Assembly: GCA_004557805.1 (NCBI GenBank) | Contig: SFFS01000123.1 | Location: 1 to 7,774, forward strand | DNA: 7,774 nt | Direction of reading: 5' to 3' | Source: Clostridiales bacterium | GTDB lineage: Bacteria; Bacillota; Clostridia; Christensenellales; Aristaeellaceae | In this document: piece by piece, positions 1 through 6,401 of the stretch | Layout: every line of letters begins with the position of its first letter | Position numbering within the stretch: the first letter of the stretch is position 1 | Program-made: the position numbers and the translations under genes | Notes under the pieces: generated by a model | Database searches by the model: none | Told to the model about the DNA's origin: nothing | What the model saw: the letters and a program-made list of their open reading frames with translations, nothing else

Positions 1-504
1 ATGATGATCAGCGGCTATAACGACGCGTTTTATATGCGCCAGGCCATCCGCTGCCGCGTGTTCGATTATATCGTCAAGCCGATCTGTTTCGATGATCTCT
101 CCGAATCGCTCGGCCGCGCGCGGATGCAGCTTTTGAGCGGGAAAAGGCGCGAAGCGCCGCAGATTCAGCAGGAGCCCGAGCAGCAGCCCGTCATCCGCCA
201 GATGGTGGCGTATCTGAACGAGCACATTTCCGAGGAGGTGTCGCTGCGGCGGCTTTCCGGGATTTTCCATATGAACGCCAGCTATATCAGCCAGTTTTTC
301 AAGAATGAAACGGGTATGAACTATTCCGCTTATCTGCTCATGCTGCGGCTGAACCGCGCTAAGGCGCTTCTGAAGGGCACGTATAAGAGCGTGGGCGAGG
401 TGGCGCAGACGGTAGGGTTTCGCGATTACCGCGTGTTTTCCCGCGCGTTCAAACAGGAGACGGGGCTGACGCCCTCTCAGTACCGCGCGCAGAAAGACGG
501 GTGA
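1..504 (+). CDS. YesN-type response regulator, AraC-family DNA-binding domain (5' end missing)
   Basis: This is the C-terminal 167 residues of a two-component response regulator that switches transcription when phosphorylated. The window cuts the gene, so the phospho-acceptor Asp and true start are missing. What remains of the receiver domain is its last third: the conserved Ser (residue 4 here, in ISGY) and the conserved Lys-Pro (K26-P27 in DYIVKP). A Gln/Glu-rich linker (about 48-63) leads to an AraC-type double helix-turn-helix (about 64-164), with the classic second-helix signature GFRDYRVFSRAFKQETG and the closing TPSQYR. Regulators of this build pair with YesM-type kinases and control sugar uptake genes. 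Such a kinase is encoded at 3762-5555, after the transporter genes, so this protein probably activates the transporter promoter just downstream. No clear terminator follows it, so read-through into the next gene is possible. Family assignment is secure; the partner and target are inferred from position. Confidence 0.93.
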   Translation: MMISGYNDAFYMRQAIRCRVFDYIVKPICFDDLSESLGRARMQLLSGKRREAPQIQQEPEQQPVIRQMVAYLNEHISEEVSLRRLSGIFHMNASYISQFFKNETGMNYSAYLLMLRLNRAKALLKGTYKSVGEVAQTVGFRDYRVFSRAFKQETGLTPSQYRAQKDG

Positions 505-550
505 TCGTACAGGACGGATTTAGAGACACACCCTAATAACGATATAGAAA

Positions 551-567
551 TTCTGCACATTTCAGCA
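551..567 (+). promoter_or_regulatory. Possible regulator-binding direct repeat
   Basis: TTCTGCA (551-557) and TTCAGCA (561-567) match at 6 of 7 bases and start exactly 10 bases apart, which is one helical turn. They lie just upstream of the putative -35 region, roughly 50 to 65 bases before the expected transcription start. That is where an AraC-type activator such as the upstream YesN-like protein would bind on one face of the DNA. The repeat is short and could be chance; the operator role is inference. Confidence 0.3.
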
Positions 568-580
568 AAAGAAGCGGCTA

Positions 581-608
581 TTTTTTCGCGGGGGCAATTT
601 GCTATACT
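581..608 (+). promoter_or_regulatory. Extended -10 promoter of the sugar-import operon
   Basis: TGCTATACT at 600-608 is an extended -10 element (TG-N-TATACT, one base off the TATAAT consensus). The matching -35 region, TTTTTT at 581-586 with a 16-base spacer, is poor. A strong extended -10 with a weak -35 is what an activator-dependent promoter looks like, in keeping with an AraC-type regulator encoded next door. Transcription would start near 615, leaving a leader of about 50 bases before the binding-protein gene. Confidence 0.6.
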
Positions 609-663
609 GATCGCAGTACCGGATAGAGCCGGAAAAACGATTCATTAGGAAGGAGCCAAAAGT

Positions 664-1938
664 ATGAAAAAACTGGTTAGCCTGCTTCTTGCTCTGGCGC
701 TGTGCCTGAGCCTCGCGTCTTTCGCGTCCGCGGAAGGCGAGTGGGAATACAAGGAAGCCACCATCAGCATGATGGTCGGAAACGATCAGGTCATGACGGG
801 CATCGACGCGGTGCTGGCGCTGGCAAAGGAAAAGCTCGGCATCACCGTTGAAATCGAGAACCGTGTGGACGAGAGCGTTCTCAAGACCCGCCTGGCCGCC
901 GGCGAAGCGACCGACATCGTGTCCTACAACTGCGGCGCGCTGCTCGTGGCGCAGAACCCGGCTGCGTATTTCCTCAGCCTGAACGATCACCCTGAAATCA
1001 CCGATCGCCTGGACGACGGCTTCGAACAGTCCGTGACCGTGAACGGCGTGACCTACGGCGTGCCGATCGACTGCAGCAACGCGGGCTGCATCCTGTATTG
1101 GAAGCCCCTGTACGAAGAACTCGGCCTTGAGATTCCCAAGACCTGGGACGAATTCCTCGCCAACTGCGAAGTGATCAAGAACGCCGGCTACAACGCCATT
1201 CTCAGCGCGGATGCCAAGACCAGCTCCACTCAGCTGATCTTCCTGGGCGACTTCTACAACGTCATGGCCGAAGATCCCACCTTCGTCACCGAGTTTGAAG
1301 CCGGCCGTGCCAAGTACGCCACCAACCCTGCCGCATTCAAGAGCTGGCAGAAGTACGAGACCGTGCTGCCCTACCTGCAGGACGGCCACGAAGCCTGCGG
1401 CTTGGAAGACGGCTTGGAGCTGTTCGCTTCCGGCAACAGCGCGCACTGGATCTATTTCTCCTCGATCCTGGGCAACCTCTATGATCTCTATGGCTCCGAA
1501 GTGACCGATAATGTTGGCATCTTCGCCATCCCCGGCGACGATCCGGAGAACACCGGCATCACCGTCTGGCAGCCTGAAGCGTTCTACATCAACAAGAACT
1601 CCGAAAAGATCGACGATTGCCTCCGTTTCCTTGAGTTCTATATTTCCGACGAAGCGCTCGACGCCTACACCGAGGCCGTTGTGCCGCACGGCGCGATGCT
1701 CGTGAAGGGCTATACCATCATGAACACCTATCCGGCAGTTGCCAACGACCTGCAGGCGTACTTTGACGCGGGCCGCACCTGCTCCGCGCAGGAATTCATC
1801 AGCGCGGTCAAGGGCGCGAACTGCCGCAGCTTCACTGGCGGCATCCTGTCCGGCCTGTACAGCGCTGCGGAAGCGGCCGCCCTTTATGACGAGGATTGCA
1901 AGCTGCAGGCTGTGCAGCTGGGCCTCGATTGGGAATGA
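664..1938 (+). CDS. Extracellular sugar-binding protein of an ABC importer (family 1)
   Basis: This 424-residue protein is the ligand-capturing part of a carbohydrate ABC importer and hands its sugar to the two permeases encoded next. It has a clear signal peptide: Lys-Lys at 2-3, a Leu/Ala-rich core, and a probable cleavage after ASA at 23. There is no lipobox: the only Cys in the signal (C14) is preceded by ALAL, so it should be cut by signal peptidase I and released rather than lipid-anchored. The mature part has features usual in family 1 binding proteins, including YGVPID near 129-134 and the stretch KPLYEELGLEIPKTWDEF around 149-166. Length is typical. The start is fixed by an excellent Shine-Dalgarno site, AGGAAGGAG at 647-655, 8 bases before ATG. 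Codon choice is more biased (AAG, CTG, ACC, AAC) than in its neighbours, suggesting high expression. The sugar cannot be told from sequence alone. Confidence 0.93.
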   Translation: MKKLVSLLLALALCLSLASFASAEGEWEYKEATISMMVGNDQVMTGIDAVLALAKEKLGITVEIENRVDESVLKTRLAAGEATDIVSYNCGALLVAQNPAAYFLSLNDHPEITDRLDDGFEQSVTVNGVTYGVPIDCSNAGCILYWKPLYEELGLEIPKTWDEFLANCEVIKNAGYNAILSADAKTSSTQLIFLGDFYNVMAEDPTFVTEFEAGRAKYATNPAAFKSWQKYETVLPYLQDGHEACGLEDGLELFASGNSAHWIYFSSILGNLYDLYGSEVTDNVGIFAIPGDDPENTGITVWQPEAFYINKNSEKIDDCLRFLEFYISDEALDAYTEAVVPHGAMLVKGYTIMNTYPAVANDLQAYFDAGRTCSAQEFISAVKGANCRSFTGGILSGLYSAAEAAALYDEDCKLQAVQLGLDWE

Positions 1939-1940
1939 TC

Positions 1941-1961
1941 TTTCAGCGCCCTGCGCTGAAA
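1941..1961 (+). promoter_or_regulatory. Stem-loop just after the binding-protein stop codon
   Basis: TTTCAGCGC (1941-1949) and GCGCTGAAA (1953-1961) form a perfect 9-bp stem with a 3-base loop, starting 2 bases after the TGA. It is followed by A's, not T's, so on this strand it is not an intrinsic terminator. A hairpin here could protect the 3' end of the binding-protein message from exonucleases, as the malE-malF intergenic repeats do. The structure is seen directly; the stabilising role is inferred. Confidence 0.6.
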
Positions 1962-1981
1962 AAATACCCGTAGCCCTAACT

Positions 1982-2021
1982 TGCGGCGTTGCCCGGCGCT
2001 CTGCCGGCAGCGCCGCATTTT
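1982..2021 (+). terminator. Leaky terminator/attenuator between binding protein and permease genes
   Basis: Bases 1982-1993 pair with 2006-2017 over 12 bp, with one T-G wobble. After a single bulged C, GGC (1995-1997) pairs with GCC (2003-2005) around a 5-base loop. The long GC-rich stem is followed at once by TTTT (2018-2021), then AGAAAA. The T run is too short for full termination, so most transcripts could stop here while some continue into the permeases. This would give many binding proteins per membrane complex, a known need of ABC importers. The structure is read from sequence; the efficiency is inferred. Confidence 0.6.
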
Positions 2022-2054
2022 AGAAAACGCACATTTGACGAGGTGGTCGGAGAA

Positions 2055-2918
2055 ATGAGTAAAGCCCAGAAATACTCTGTGTGGTATATCCTGCCGGCGC
2101 TGACGGTCTTTACGGTGCTGTTCATCGTCCCGATGATTATCAGCGTGTTTTTCAGCATGACCGTCTGGTCGTTTGCGGATTTCCGGTTTGTAGGCCTGCA
2201 GAACTATAAGATGTTTTTCGAGGATTCGCAGCTGCTGCAGGGGCTGGGGAATACGCTGATTTACGCGTTTTCCACCAGCATGAGCAAGGTGGTTCTCGCG
2301 CTGCTGATTTCCATCTTCCTCACCAGCAACATCCGCCTGCGCGGCGCGCTGCGCTCGGTTGTGTTCTTTCCGCATCTGGTGAGCAACGTCGCCATCGGCA
2401 TCACGTTCTGCGCGCTGATGCATCCAACAAAGGGCGTTTTTAACGCCGTGCTGACGTCCTTCGGCCTGAAGGCCTCCAAGTTTGTATACAGTCCGAATAC
2501 GTCGCTTGTTTCCGTCATCGTGACCGATGTATGGAAGGGACTGAGCGTATCGACGGTTATTTATATCGCCGGTTTGCAGGCGATTGACCGCACCTACTAC
2601 GAGGCGGCGGAAATCGACGGCGCGTCGCGCCTCCAGACCTTCTGGAACATTACGCTGCCGCTCGTGCGCCCCGCGATGAACACGGTGATTATCCTCTCGC
2701 TCATCGGCGGCCTGAAATCGTTCGATCTGATTAAAACCATGACGGACGGCGGCCCCGGCAATTCCTCCACCGTGCTGGCGCTGACGGTTTATCGCCAGTT
2801 TGCGAACGGCTACTACGGCATGTCCACTACGGGCAATATTATCATGCTGGTGATGATTTCGCTCATTTCCTATCCGCTCCAGAAATTCCTTCTCAGCAGG
2901 GAGGTGTCGCAGCTGTGA
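2055..2918 (+). CDS. Sugar ABC transporter permease, MalF/UgpA type
   Basis: This is one of the two membrane subunits that form the sugar channel of the importer. The 287-residue protein is strongly hydrophobic, with a first membrane helix at about 8-31 and further segments spread to the C-terminus, as expected for a six-helix family member. The EAA loop that docks on the ATPase is intact: E183-A-A-E-I-D188-G-A190, then LP at 201-202 and P206. The family motif MTDGGPG follows. I start it at ATG 2055, because GAGGTGG at 2040-2046 sits 8 bases upstream. A possible TTG at 1989 in the same frame lies inside the attenuator hairpin and would add a stretch unlike the family. The stop codon overlaps the next permease's start, pointing to coupled translation. 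It needs an ATPase that is not encoded in this window, probably a shared MsmX/UgpC-like subunit. Confidence 0.93.
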   Translation: MSKAQKYSVWYILPALTVFTVLFIVPMIISVFFSMTVWSFADFRFVGLQNYKMFFEDSQLLQGLGNTLIYAFSTSMSKVVLALLISIFLTSNIRLRGALRSVVFFPHLVSNVAIGITFCALMHPTKGVFNAVLTSFGLKASKFVYSPNTSLVSVIVTDVWKGLSVSTVIYIAGLQAIDRTYYEAAEIDGASRLQTFWNITLPLVRPAMNTVIILSLIGGLKSFDLIKTMTDGGPGNSSTVLALTVYRQFANGYYGMSTTGNIIMLVMISLISYPLQKFLLSREVSQL

Positions 2919-3748
2919 CAAAGCGCAAAAGGACATATACCATGCTGGGCACGCTCATCGGCGCGGTCGCGGCGGCGCTGGTGTTTGTCGTGCCGTTCCT
3001 GTTCATGTTCCTGGAATCTGTGAAGGATAAAAAGGAATCGAACATGCTGAAGTTTTCTCTGCCGACGCAGTGGCATTTTGAAAACTATGGGCAGGTTATC
3101 AAGAACAATAACTATCAGCTGTTGCGCGCTTTTAAAAACAGCGCTATCATAACGGTGGGCGCGGTGCTGTTGCTGGTGGTTATCTGCTCCATGGCGGGCT
3201 ATTTCATTCAGCGCCGGGGCGACAGGCTCAGCCGCGCGGCCAGTAACTATATCACCATTGGGCTGATGGTGCCGCCGTCGATTATGCCCACAATCTGGAT
3301 TATGCAGGGTCTGCATCTGTATAAGACGATGCCCGGCATGATCCTCATCGAAACTGCGCTGACGATTCCGTTTACGACCATGCTCTACCGCAGCTTTGTG
3401 GCGACGATCCCGATCGAGCTGGAAGAGGCAGCGATGGTCGACGGCTGCTCGAGCCCGCGTATTTTCACTTCGATCATCTTCCGGCTTTTGCAGCCGGTGA
3501 CGGTGACGGCGGTGATTCTCAATTCCGTAACCGTGTTCAACGATTTCATGAACCCGCTCTACTTCCTGCCGGGAACGAAGAACGCGACCATTCAGCTGAC
3601 GCTGTACAGCTATATCAGCCTGTTCAAGACGGAATACAATCTGCTTTTTGCGAACGTGATTCTGGTCGTGCTGCCGATGCTGATTCTGTTCCTGTTCCTC
3701 AATGAGAAGATCGTCGCGGGCATGACGTCCGGCGCGGTGAAGGGCTGA
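2915..3748 (+). CDS. Sugar ABC transporter permease, MalG/UgpE type
   Basis: This is the second membrane subunit of the importer, partnering the permease encoded directly before it. The 277-residue protein begins with a basic stretch (KRKR) and a membrane helix at about 11-32, and continues as a multi-pass protein of normal length for the family. The EAA loop is present: E171-A-A-M-V-D176-G177, with Cys178 where Ala is usual, and the later LP pair replaced by LL before the conserved Pro. These are mild departures and do not suggest loss of function. The start is GTG at 2915, overlapping the TGA of the previous gene by 4 bases (GTGA). A strong Shine-Dalgarno site, AGGGAGGTG at 2898-2906, sits 8 bases upstream inside the previous gene. 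The overlap should keep the two permeases in equal amounts. The substrate is unknown beyond 'probably a sugar'. Confidence 0.93.
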   Translation: MTKRKRTYTMLGTLIGAVAAALVFVVPFLFMFLESVKDKKESNMLKFSLPTQWHFENYGQVIKNNNYQLLRAFKNSAIITVGAVLLLVVICSMAGYFIQRRGDRLSRAASNYITIGLMVPPSIMPTIWIMQGLHLYKTMPGMILIETALTIPFTTMLYRSFVATIPIELEEAAMVDGCSSPRIFTSIIFRLLQPVTVTAVILNSVTVFNDFMNPLYFLPGTKNATIQLTLYSYISLFKTEYNLLFANVILVVLPMLILFLFLNEKIVAGMTSGAVKG

Positions 3749-3761
3749 CGGAGGAAAAGAA

Positions 3762-5555
3762 ATGGGCTTCCAGAAACGGATATGGGTCAGCTTTGTGGCG
3801 CTGCTTGCGGCCGTTGCGCTGATTTGCGGCACGGTGTTCGTGGCGCTGGTGATGCGCCGGTATGAACAGGATGAGTTCGCCACGATGCAGACGCTGGCAC
3901 AGCAGAGCGCCGCGCAGCTCGATCAGCAGATCGGCCTGATGCAGGCGGCCATCGACAGCATCCTGTCCGATATGGAAGTCCTCGACAACCTCAAATATCT
4001 CGTCAACAACCGAGACCGTGATCTGCGGCATACGCAGGCGCTCTGGGAAATTACCGTAAAACTGAATCAGTGGTTTTTTACAAAGAATTTTCATCGCGTT
4101 CTTTTCTATAACGCTTACGGCGATACGGCGGCGTCCTATAATTACCGTGAAAACAGAATCGATTCGTCGGTCGCGCTGGAAGATCTGCCATGGTTGGACG
4201 GCGTGCGAAACCGCAAGGGCGCCGCGCGCCTGATTCCTCCGCACGACGATGAATGGTCGCTGACGGACGGCGCGCGCGTGTACAGCCTTGTCAAGGAGAT
4301 TCAGGGCGAGGGGCTGGGCTTCCTCGAGGTGCAGTCGCGCGCGGATACGCTCGACGAAATGCTCGGCGGAATCGGCGAAACCCACCGCGTGCTTGTGCTG
4401 TATGAGGGCGAGCCGTTCTATTCCACGTGCGGCGAGCAGGAGACGCAGGCGTTTCTTGAACTTCCCGCGCAGAACAGCGCGGAAGAGATTCTGCGCACGC
4501 GCGGCGGTGCGGGCGGGCGCGAAATCGTCGTGGCGACGGCGCAGAGCGAGAAGGGAATCCGCGTGATGCTGATCGGCGATTCCTCGGCCGTATGGCAGAA
4601 GGCGAAATACTTCGTGCTGACTGCGATCGTGTGCGTGCTTGCGCTGACGGCGCTGTTCTTCCTGTATGTGTCCATCGTTTCGCGCAGGCTTGCGCGGCCC
4701 GTCGTGCAGCTGCGGGAGCAGATCGAGCAGATGGACATCGGCGGCAGCGTCCGCATGCGCCTGCCGGACGATGTGGACGAGCTGGGCGCGTTCAGCGTGG
4801 CGTTTGCGCAGATGGTCGATACGATCAACGATCTGGTGCTCGAGGAGTGCGAGGCGGAAATACAGCTTCAGCGCGCACGCGCGCGGCAGAGGGAAATGCA
4901 GCTGCTCTATCTGCGCAGCCAGATTAACCCGCATTTCCTGTATAATACGCTGGGCACCATTCAGATGAAGGCCGCCATGCACGACGACGACAGCGTCGTG
5001 GATATGATCCGCCAGCTGATTCTGTTCTTCCGCAACGGCATGGAATACAGCGCGCAGACCGTGTCTCTGCGGAACGAGATCGAGATGGTGCGCGCATATC
5101 TGAATATCATGCAGTATCGCTATCCGAACGTGCATGCGTCGTTCGAGCTGGACGCGGCGCTATTGGATATCGACGTACCGAATTTCATTTTGCAGCCGCT
5201 GGTGGAAAACAGCTTCAAACATGGACTGAAGGAGCGGTGCTATCAGGGAAATATTCGCGTGATCGTGCGTGATCTTGGCGAGGATCGCGCCTGCATTTCG
5301 ATTGTGAACGACGGCGAACCGGTGACGGAGGAGCAGCTGGAGAACATTCGCGCCTGCATGGACGACGGCGTTTCGGGCGGAGACGACGCAAGGCGGCATA
5401 TCGGTCTGAACAATATCCGCAGCCGTCTCAGGTTCTATTATCCCGAGGAGGATTGCGGACTGTTCTTCCGCCCGGCTGAAGGCGGCGGACTGGCCGTCGA
5501 CGTAATCATTGCAAAGCACTGCGCGGCGGATGCGCAGGAGGGAGGAAGCTGCTGA
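3762..5555 (+). CDS. YesM-type sensor histidine kinase
   Basis: This membrane kinase senses an outside signal and phosphorylates a response regulator, probably the YesN-like protein encoded at 1-504. The order of parts in its 597 residues is: membrane helix 1 (about 8-31), an extracytoplasmic sensor region of about 250 residues, membrane helix 2 (about 283-306), a HAMP linker (about 307-360), a short helical stretch, and the kinase core. The phospho-accepting His is H391 in QINPHFLYN, the hallmark of the YesM/LytS-like His_kinase family. The ATP-binding fold shows its N-box (PLVENSFKHG, N483), a D517-G518 pair in NDGEP, and the glycine motif HIGLNNI (546-552), so it should be active. It starts 13 bases after the permease, with GGAGG at 3750-3754, 7 bases before ATG. 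Being last in the transporter operon, it may make sensing depend on transport. What the sensor region binds cannot be told; a sugar or the loaded binding protein is possible. Confidence 0.95.
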   Translation: MGFQKRIWVSFVALLAAVALICGTVFVALVMRRYEQDEFATMQTLAQQSAAQLDQQIGLMQAAIDSILSDMEVLDNLKYLVNNRDRDLRHTQALWEITVKLNQWFFTKNFHRVLFYNAYGDTAASYNYRENRIDSSVALEDLPWLDGVRNRKGAARLIPPHDDEWSLTDGARVYSLVKEIQGEGLGFLEVQSRADTLDEMLGGIGETHRVLVLYEGEPFYSTCGEQETQAFLELPAQNSAEEILRTRGGAGGREIVVATAQSEKGIRVMLIGDSSAVWQKAKYFVLTAIVCVLALTALFFLYVSIVSRRLARPVVQLREQIEQMDIGGSVRMRLPDDVDELGAFSVAFAQMVDTINDLVLEECEAEIQLQRARARQREMQLLYLRSQINPHFLYNTLGTIQMKAAMHDDDSVVDMIRQLILFFRNGMEYSAQTVSLRNEIEMVRAYLNIMQYRYPNVHASFELDAALLDIDVPNFILQPLVENSFKHGLKERCYQGNIRVIVRDLGEDRACISIVNDGEPVTEEQLENIRACMDDGVSGGDDARRHIGLNNIRSRLRFYYPEEDCGLFFRPAEGGGLAVDVIIAKHCAADAQEGGSC

Positions 5556-5588
5556 GACTCCATGGCCGCATGAATATATCAGCGCGTC

Positions 5589-5643
5589 AGCGCGGGAAAA
5601 AACAGCCTGAAACGGGCGCGGTTTCCCGCGCTTTTGCTCTTTT
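5589..5643 (+). terminator. Intrinsic terminator of the sugar-import operon
   Basis: AGCGCGGGAAA (5589-5599) pairs perfectly with TTTCCCGCGCT (5622-5632), an 11-bp stem. The 22-base loop can fold further: GCCT (5605-5608) with GGGC (5614-5617). The stem runs into the T-rich tail TTTGCTCTTTT (5633-5643). It starts 33 bases after the kinase stop codon. The 8-base unit TCAGCGCG is repeated in tandem at 5579-5594, where the left arm begins. The tail overlaps the -35 region of the next promoter, so one operon ends exactly where the next begins. Confidence 0.75.
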
Positions 5644-5668
5644 CAACGCGAGGATGAAATGGTATACT
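5640..5668 (+). promoter_or_regulatory. Extended -10 promoter of the downstream redox-like operon
   Basis: TGGTATACT (5660-5668) is an extended -10 element with the same TATACT hexamer as the promoter at 600-608. TTTTCA (5640-5645) matches the -35 consensus at 4 of 6 bases with an ideal 17-base spacer. Transcription would start near 5675, about 40 bases before the ATG at 5715. With both elements reasonable, it looks more constitutive than the sugar-operon promoter. No operator is apparent. Confidence 0.65.
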
Positions 5669-5714
5669 TCAAACGTTATCTATGATGCTTTACCAAAATG
5701 CAGGAGGATTGACA

Positions 5715-6389
5715 ATGAAAAAAAGAATCCTTGCGCTGATGCTGGCGCTTGTATGCACGCTTTGCGCGGCCGCGCTGGCGGAGAATGAAGAATATGCGAT
5801 TACGCTCGCCGAAGGCGGCATGCTGCATGGGACGCTTACAGCGGAGGGCGGCGAGGAAGCGCCGGCGAACCTGCTTGCGGGAGGGCGCGCCGTGCTTCGC
5901 GTTCGCGCGGAAAAGGGCGCGTATCTGATGGACGGCGAAGTACGGATTGAACTGGATGCGCTTGAATCGGACGCGCAGGGTTATCTGTACGCCGTGGAAA
6001 AGCGCGAAAACGGAGAGGGTGAGCGACGAGTGGCGCTGTATGCGCAGGACGAGAGCGAGCCTCGCGCGGCGTATGCGTTTTTTGAGAGTGAAGAGGCGCT
6101 GAATGCTGCCGGAACGTGGCGCTGCGACGGGCAGAAAGGCAAATATGCCGTTATAGTGCTGGACGCGGACGGTCAGCCCGTTCCCGGTGCGATGATACAG
6201 GTTTGCAATGATAAGACGTGCATGGTGCTGACGACGGATGAAAACGGCGCGGTCGAGCATGCAGGCGCGCCCTACGCCTATGAAATTCATGTGCTGAAAG
6301 CGCCCAAGGGCTTTGCAAAATGCGCGGATACGTTTGTGATGCCCGAGGCGGGCGGCGAAATGACGATTGTGCTGGCGGCTGCCGAATAA
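5715..6389 (+). CDS. Secreted protein with C-terminal prealbumin/Cna-B-like domain and CX4C pair
   Basis: I do not recognise the whole 224-residue protein. A signal peptide spans residues 1-22 (KKR, a Leu/Ala core, cut after ALA). Its Cys residues do not sit in a lipobox, so the product should be released or held by partners outside the cell. Residues 23 to about 135 are a Glu/Ala-rich region of likely beta structure, with no motif I can name. From about 144 to 224 the pattern YAVIVLDADGQPVPGAMIQV, then T-D-E-N-G-A and YAYEIHVLKAPKGF, is that of a small beta-sandwich of the Cna-B/SpaA/transthyretin-like type. Within it is C164-N-D-K-T-C169; the mature chain also has C137 and C203. Similar domains carrying this Cys pair occur in clostridial exported proteins (from memory). 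The start is ATG 5715, with AGGAGG at 5702-5707, 7 bases upstream; an in-frame ATG at 5682 lacks any such site. It leads an operon with two membrane proteins, so an extracytoplasmic role beside them is likely. Confidence 0.85.
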   Translation: MKKRILALMLALVCTLCAAALAENEEYAITLAEGGMLHGTLTAEGGEEAPANLLAGGRAVLRVRAEKGAYLMDGEVRIELDALESDAQGYLYAVEKRENGEGERRVALYAQDESEPRAAYAFFESEEALNAAGTWRCDGQKGKYAVIVLDADGQPVPGAMIQVCNDKTCMVLTTDENGAVEHAGAPYAYEIHVLKAPKGFAKCADTFVMPEAGGEMTIVLAAAE

Positions 6390-6401
6390 ATGGAGCGGAC
6401 A

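Noticed and set aside
619..632. CCGG-N6-CCGG inverted repeat in the binding-protein leader
   Set aside because: A 4-bp stem is too short to count in GC-rich DNA, and nothing around it suggests a riboswitch or operator.
631..647. Possible catabolite-repression (cre) site around GGAAAAACGATTCATT
   Set aside because: Only the central AAACG fits; too many positions of the cre consensus fail on both halves.
562..1689. Long open frame on the - strand opposite the binding-protein gene (375 codons)
   Set aside because: It is the mirror of a strongly codon-biased, GC-rich gene. Its product is a meaningless Val/Gly/His-rich chain with no family motif, and the + strand protein is unmistakable.
1989..2054. 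TTG at 1989 as start of the first permease
   Set aside because: It lies inside the attenuator hairpin, lacks a Shine-Dalgarno site, and would add 22 residues not typical of the family. ATG 2055 has a good site.
1884..5135. Further long - strand frames (1884-2936, 2870-3883, 3699-5135) opposite the permease and kinase genes
   Set aside because: All give Arg/His/Gln-rich products with no motifs and no ribosome-binding sites. They overlap clear + strand genes and each other.
5682..5714. ATG at 5682 as start of the secreted protein
   Set aside because: It is only a few bases after the expected transcription start, has no ribosome-binding site, and would put 11 residues before a perfect signal peptide. 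ATG 5715 follows AGGAGG at the right distance.
5570..5788. 72-codon + strand frame after the kinase gene
   Set aside because: It runs straight through the terminator and the next promoter into the secreted-protein gene in another frame, has no well-placed ribosome-binding site, and shows no recognisable protein features.
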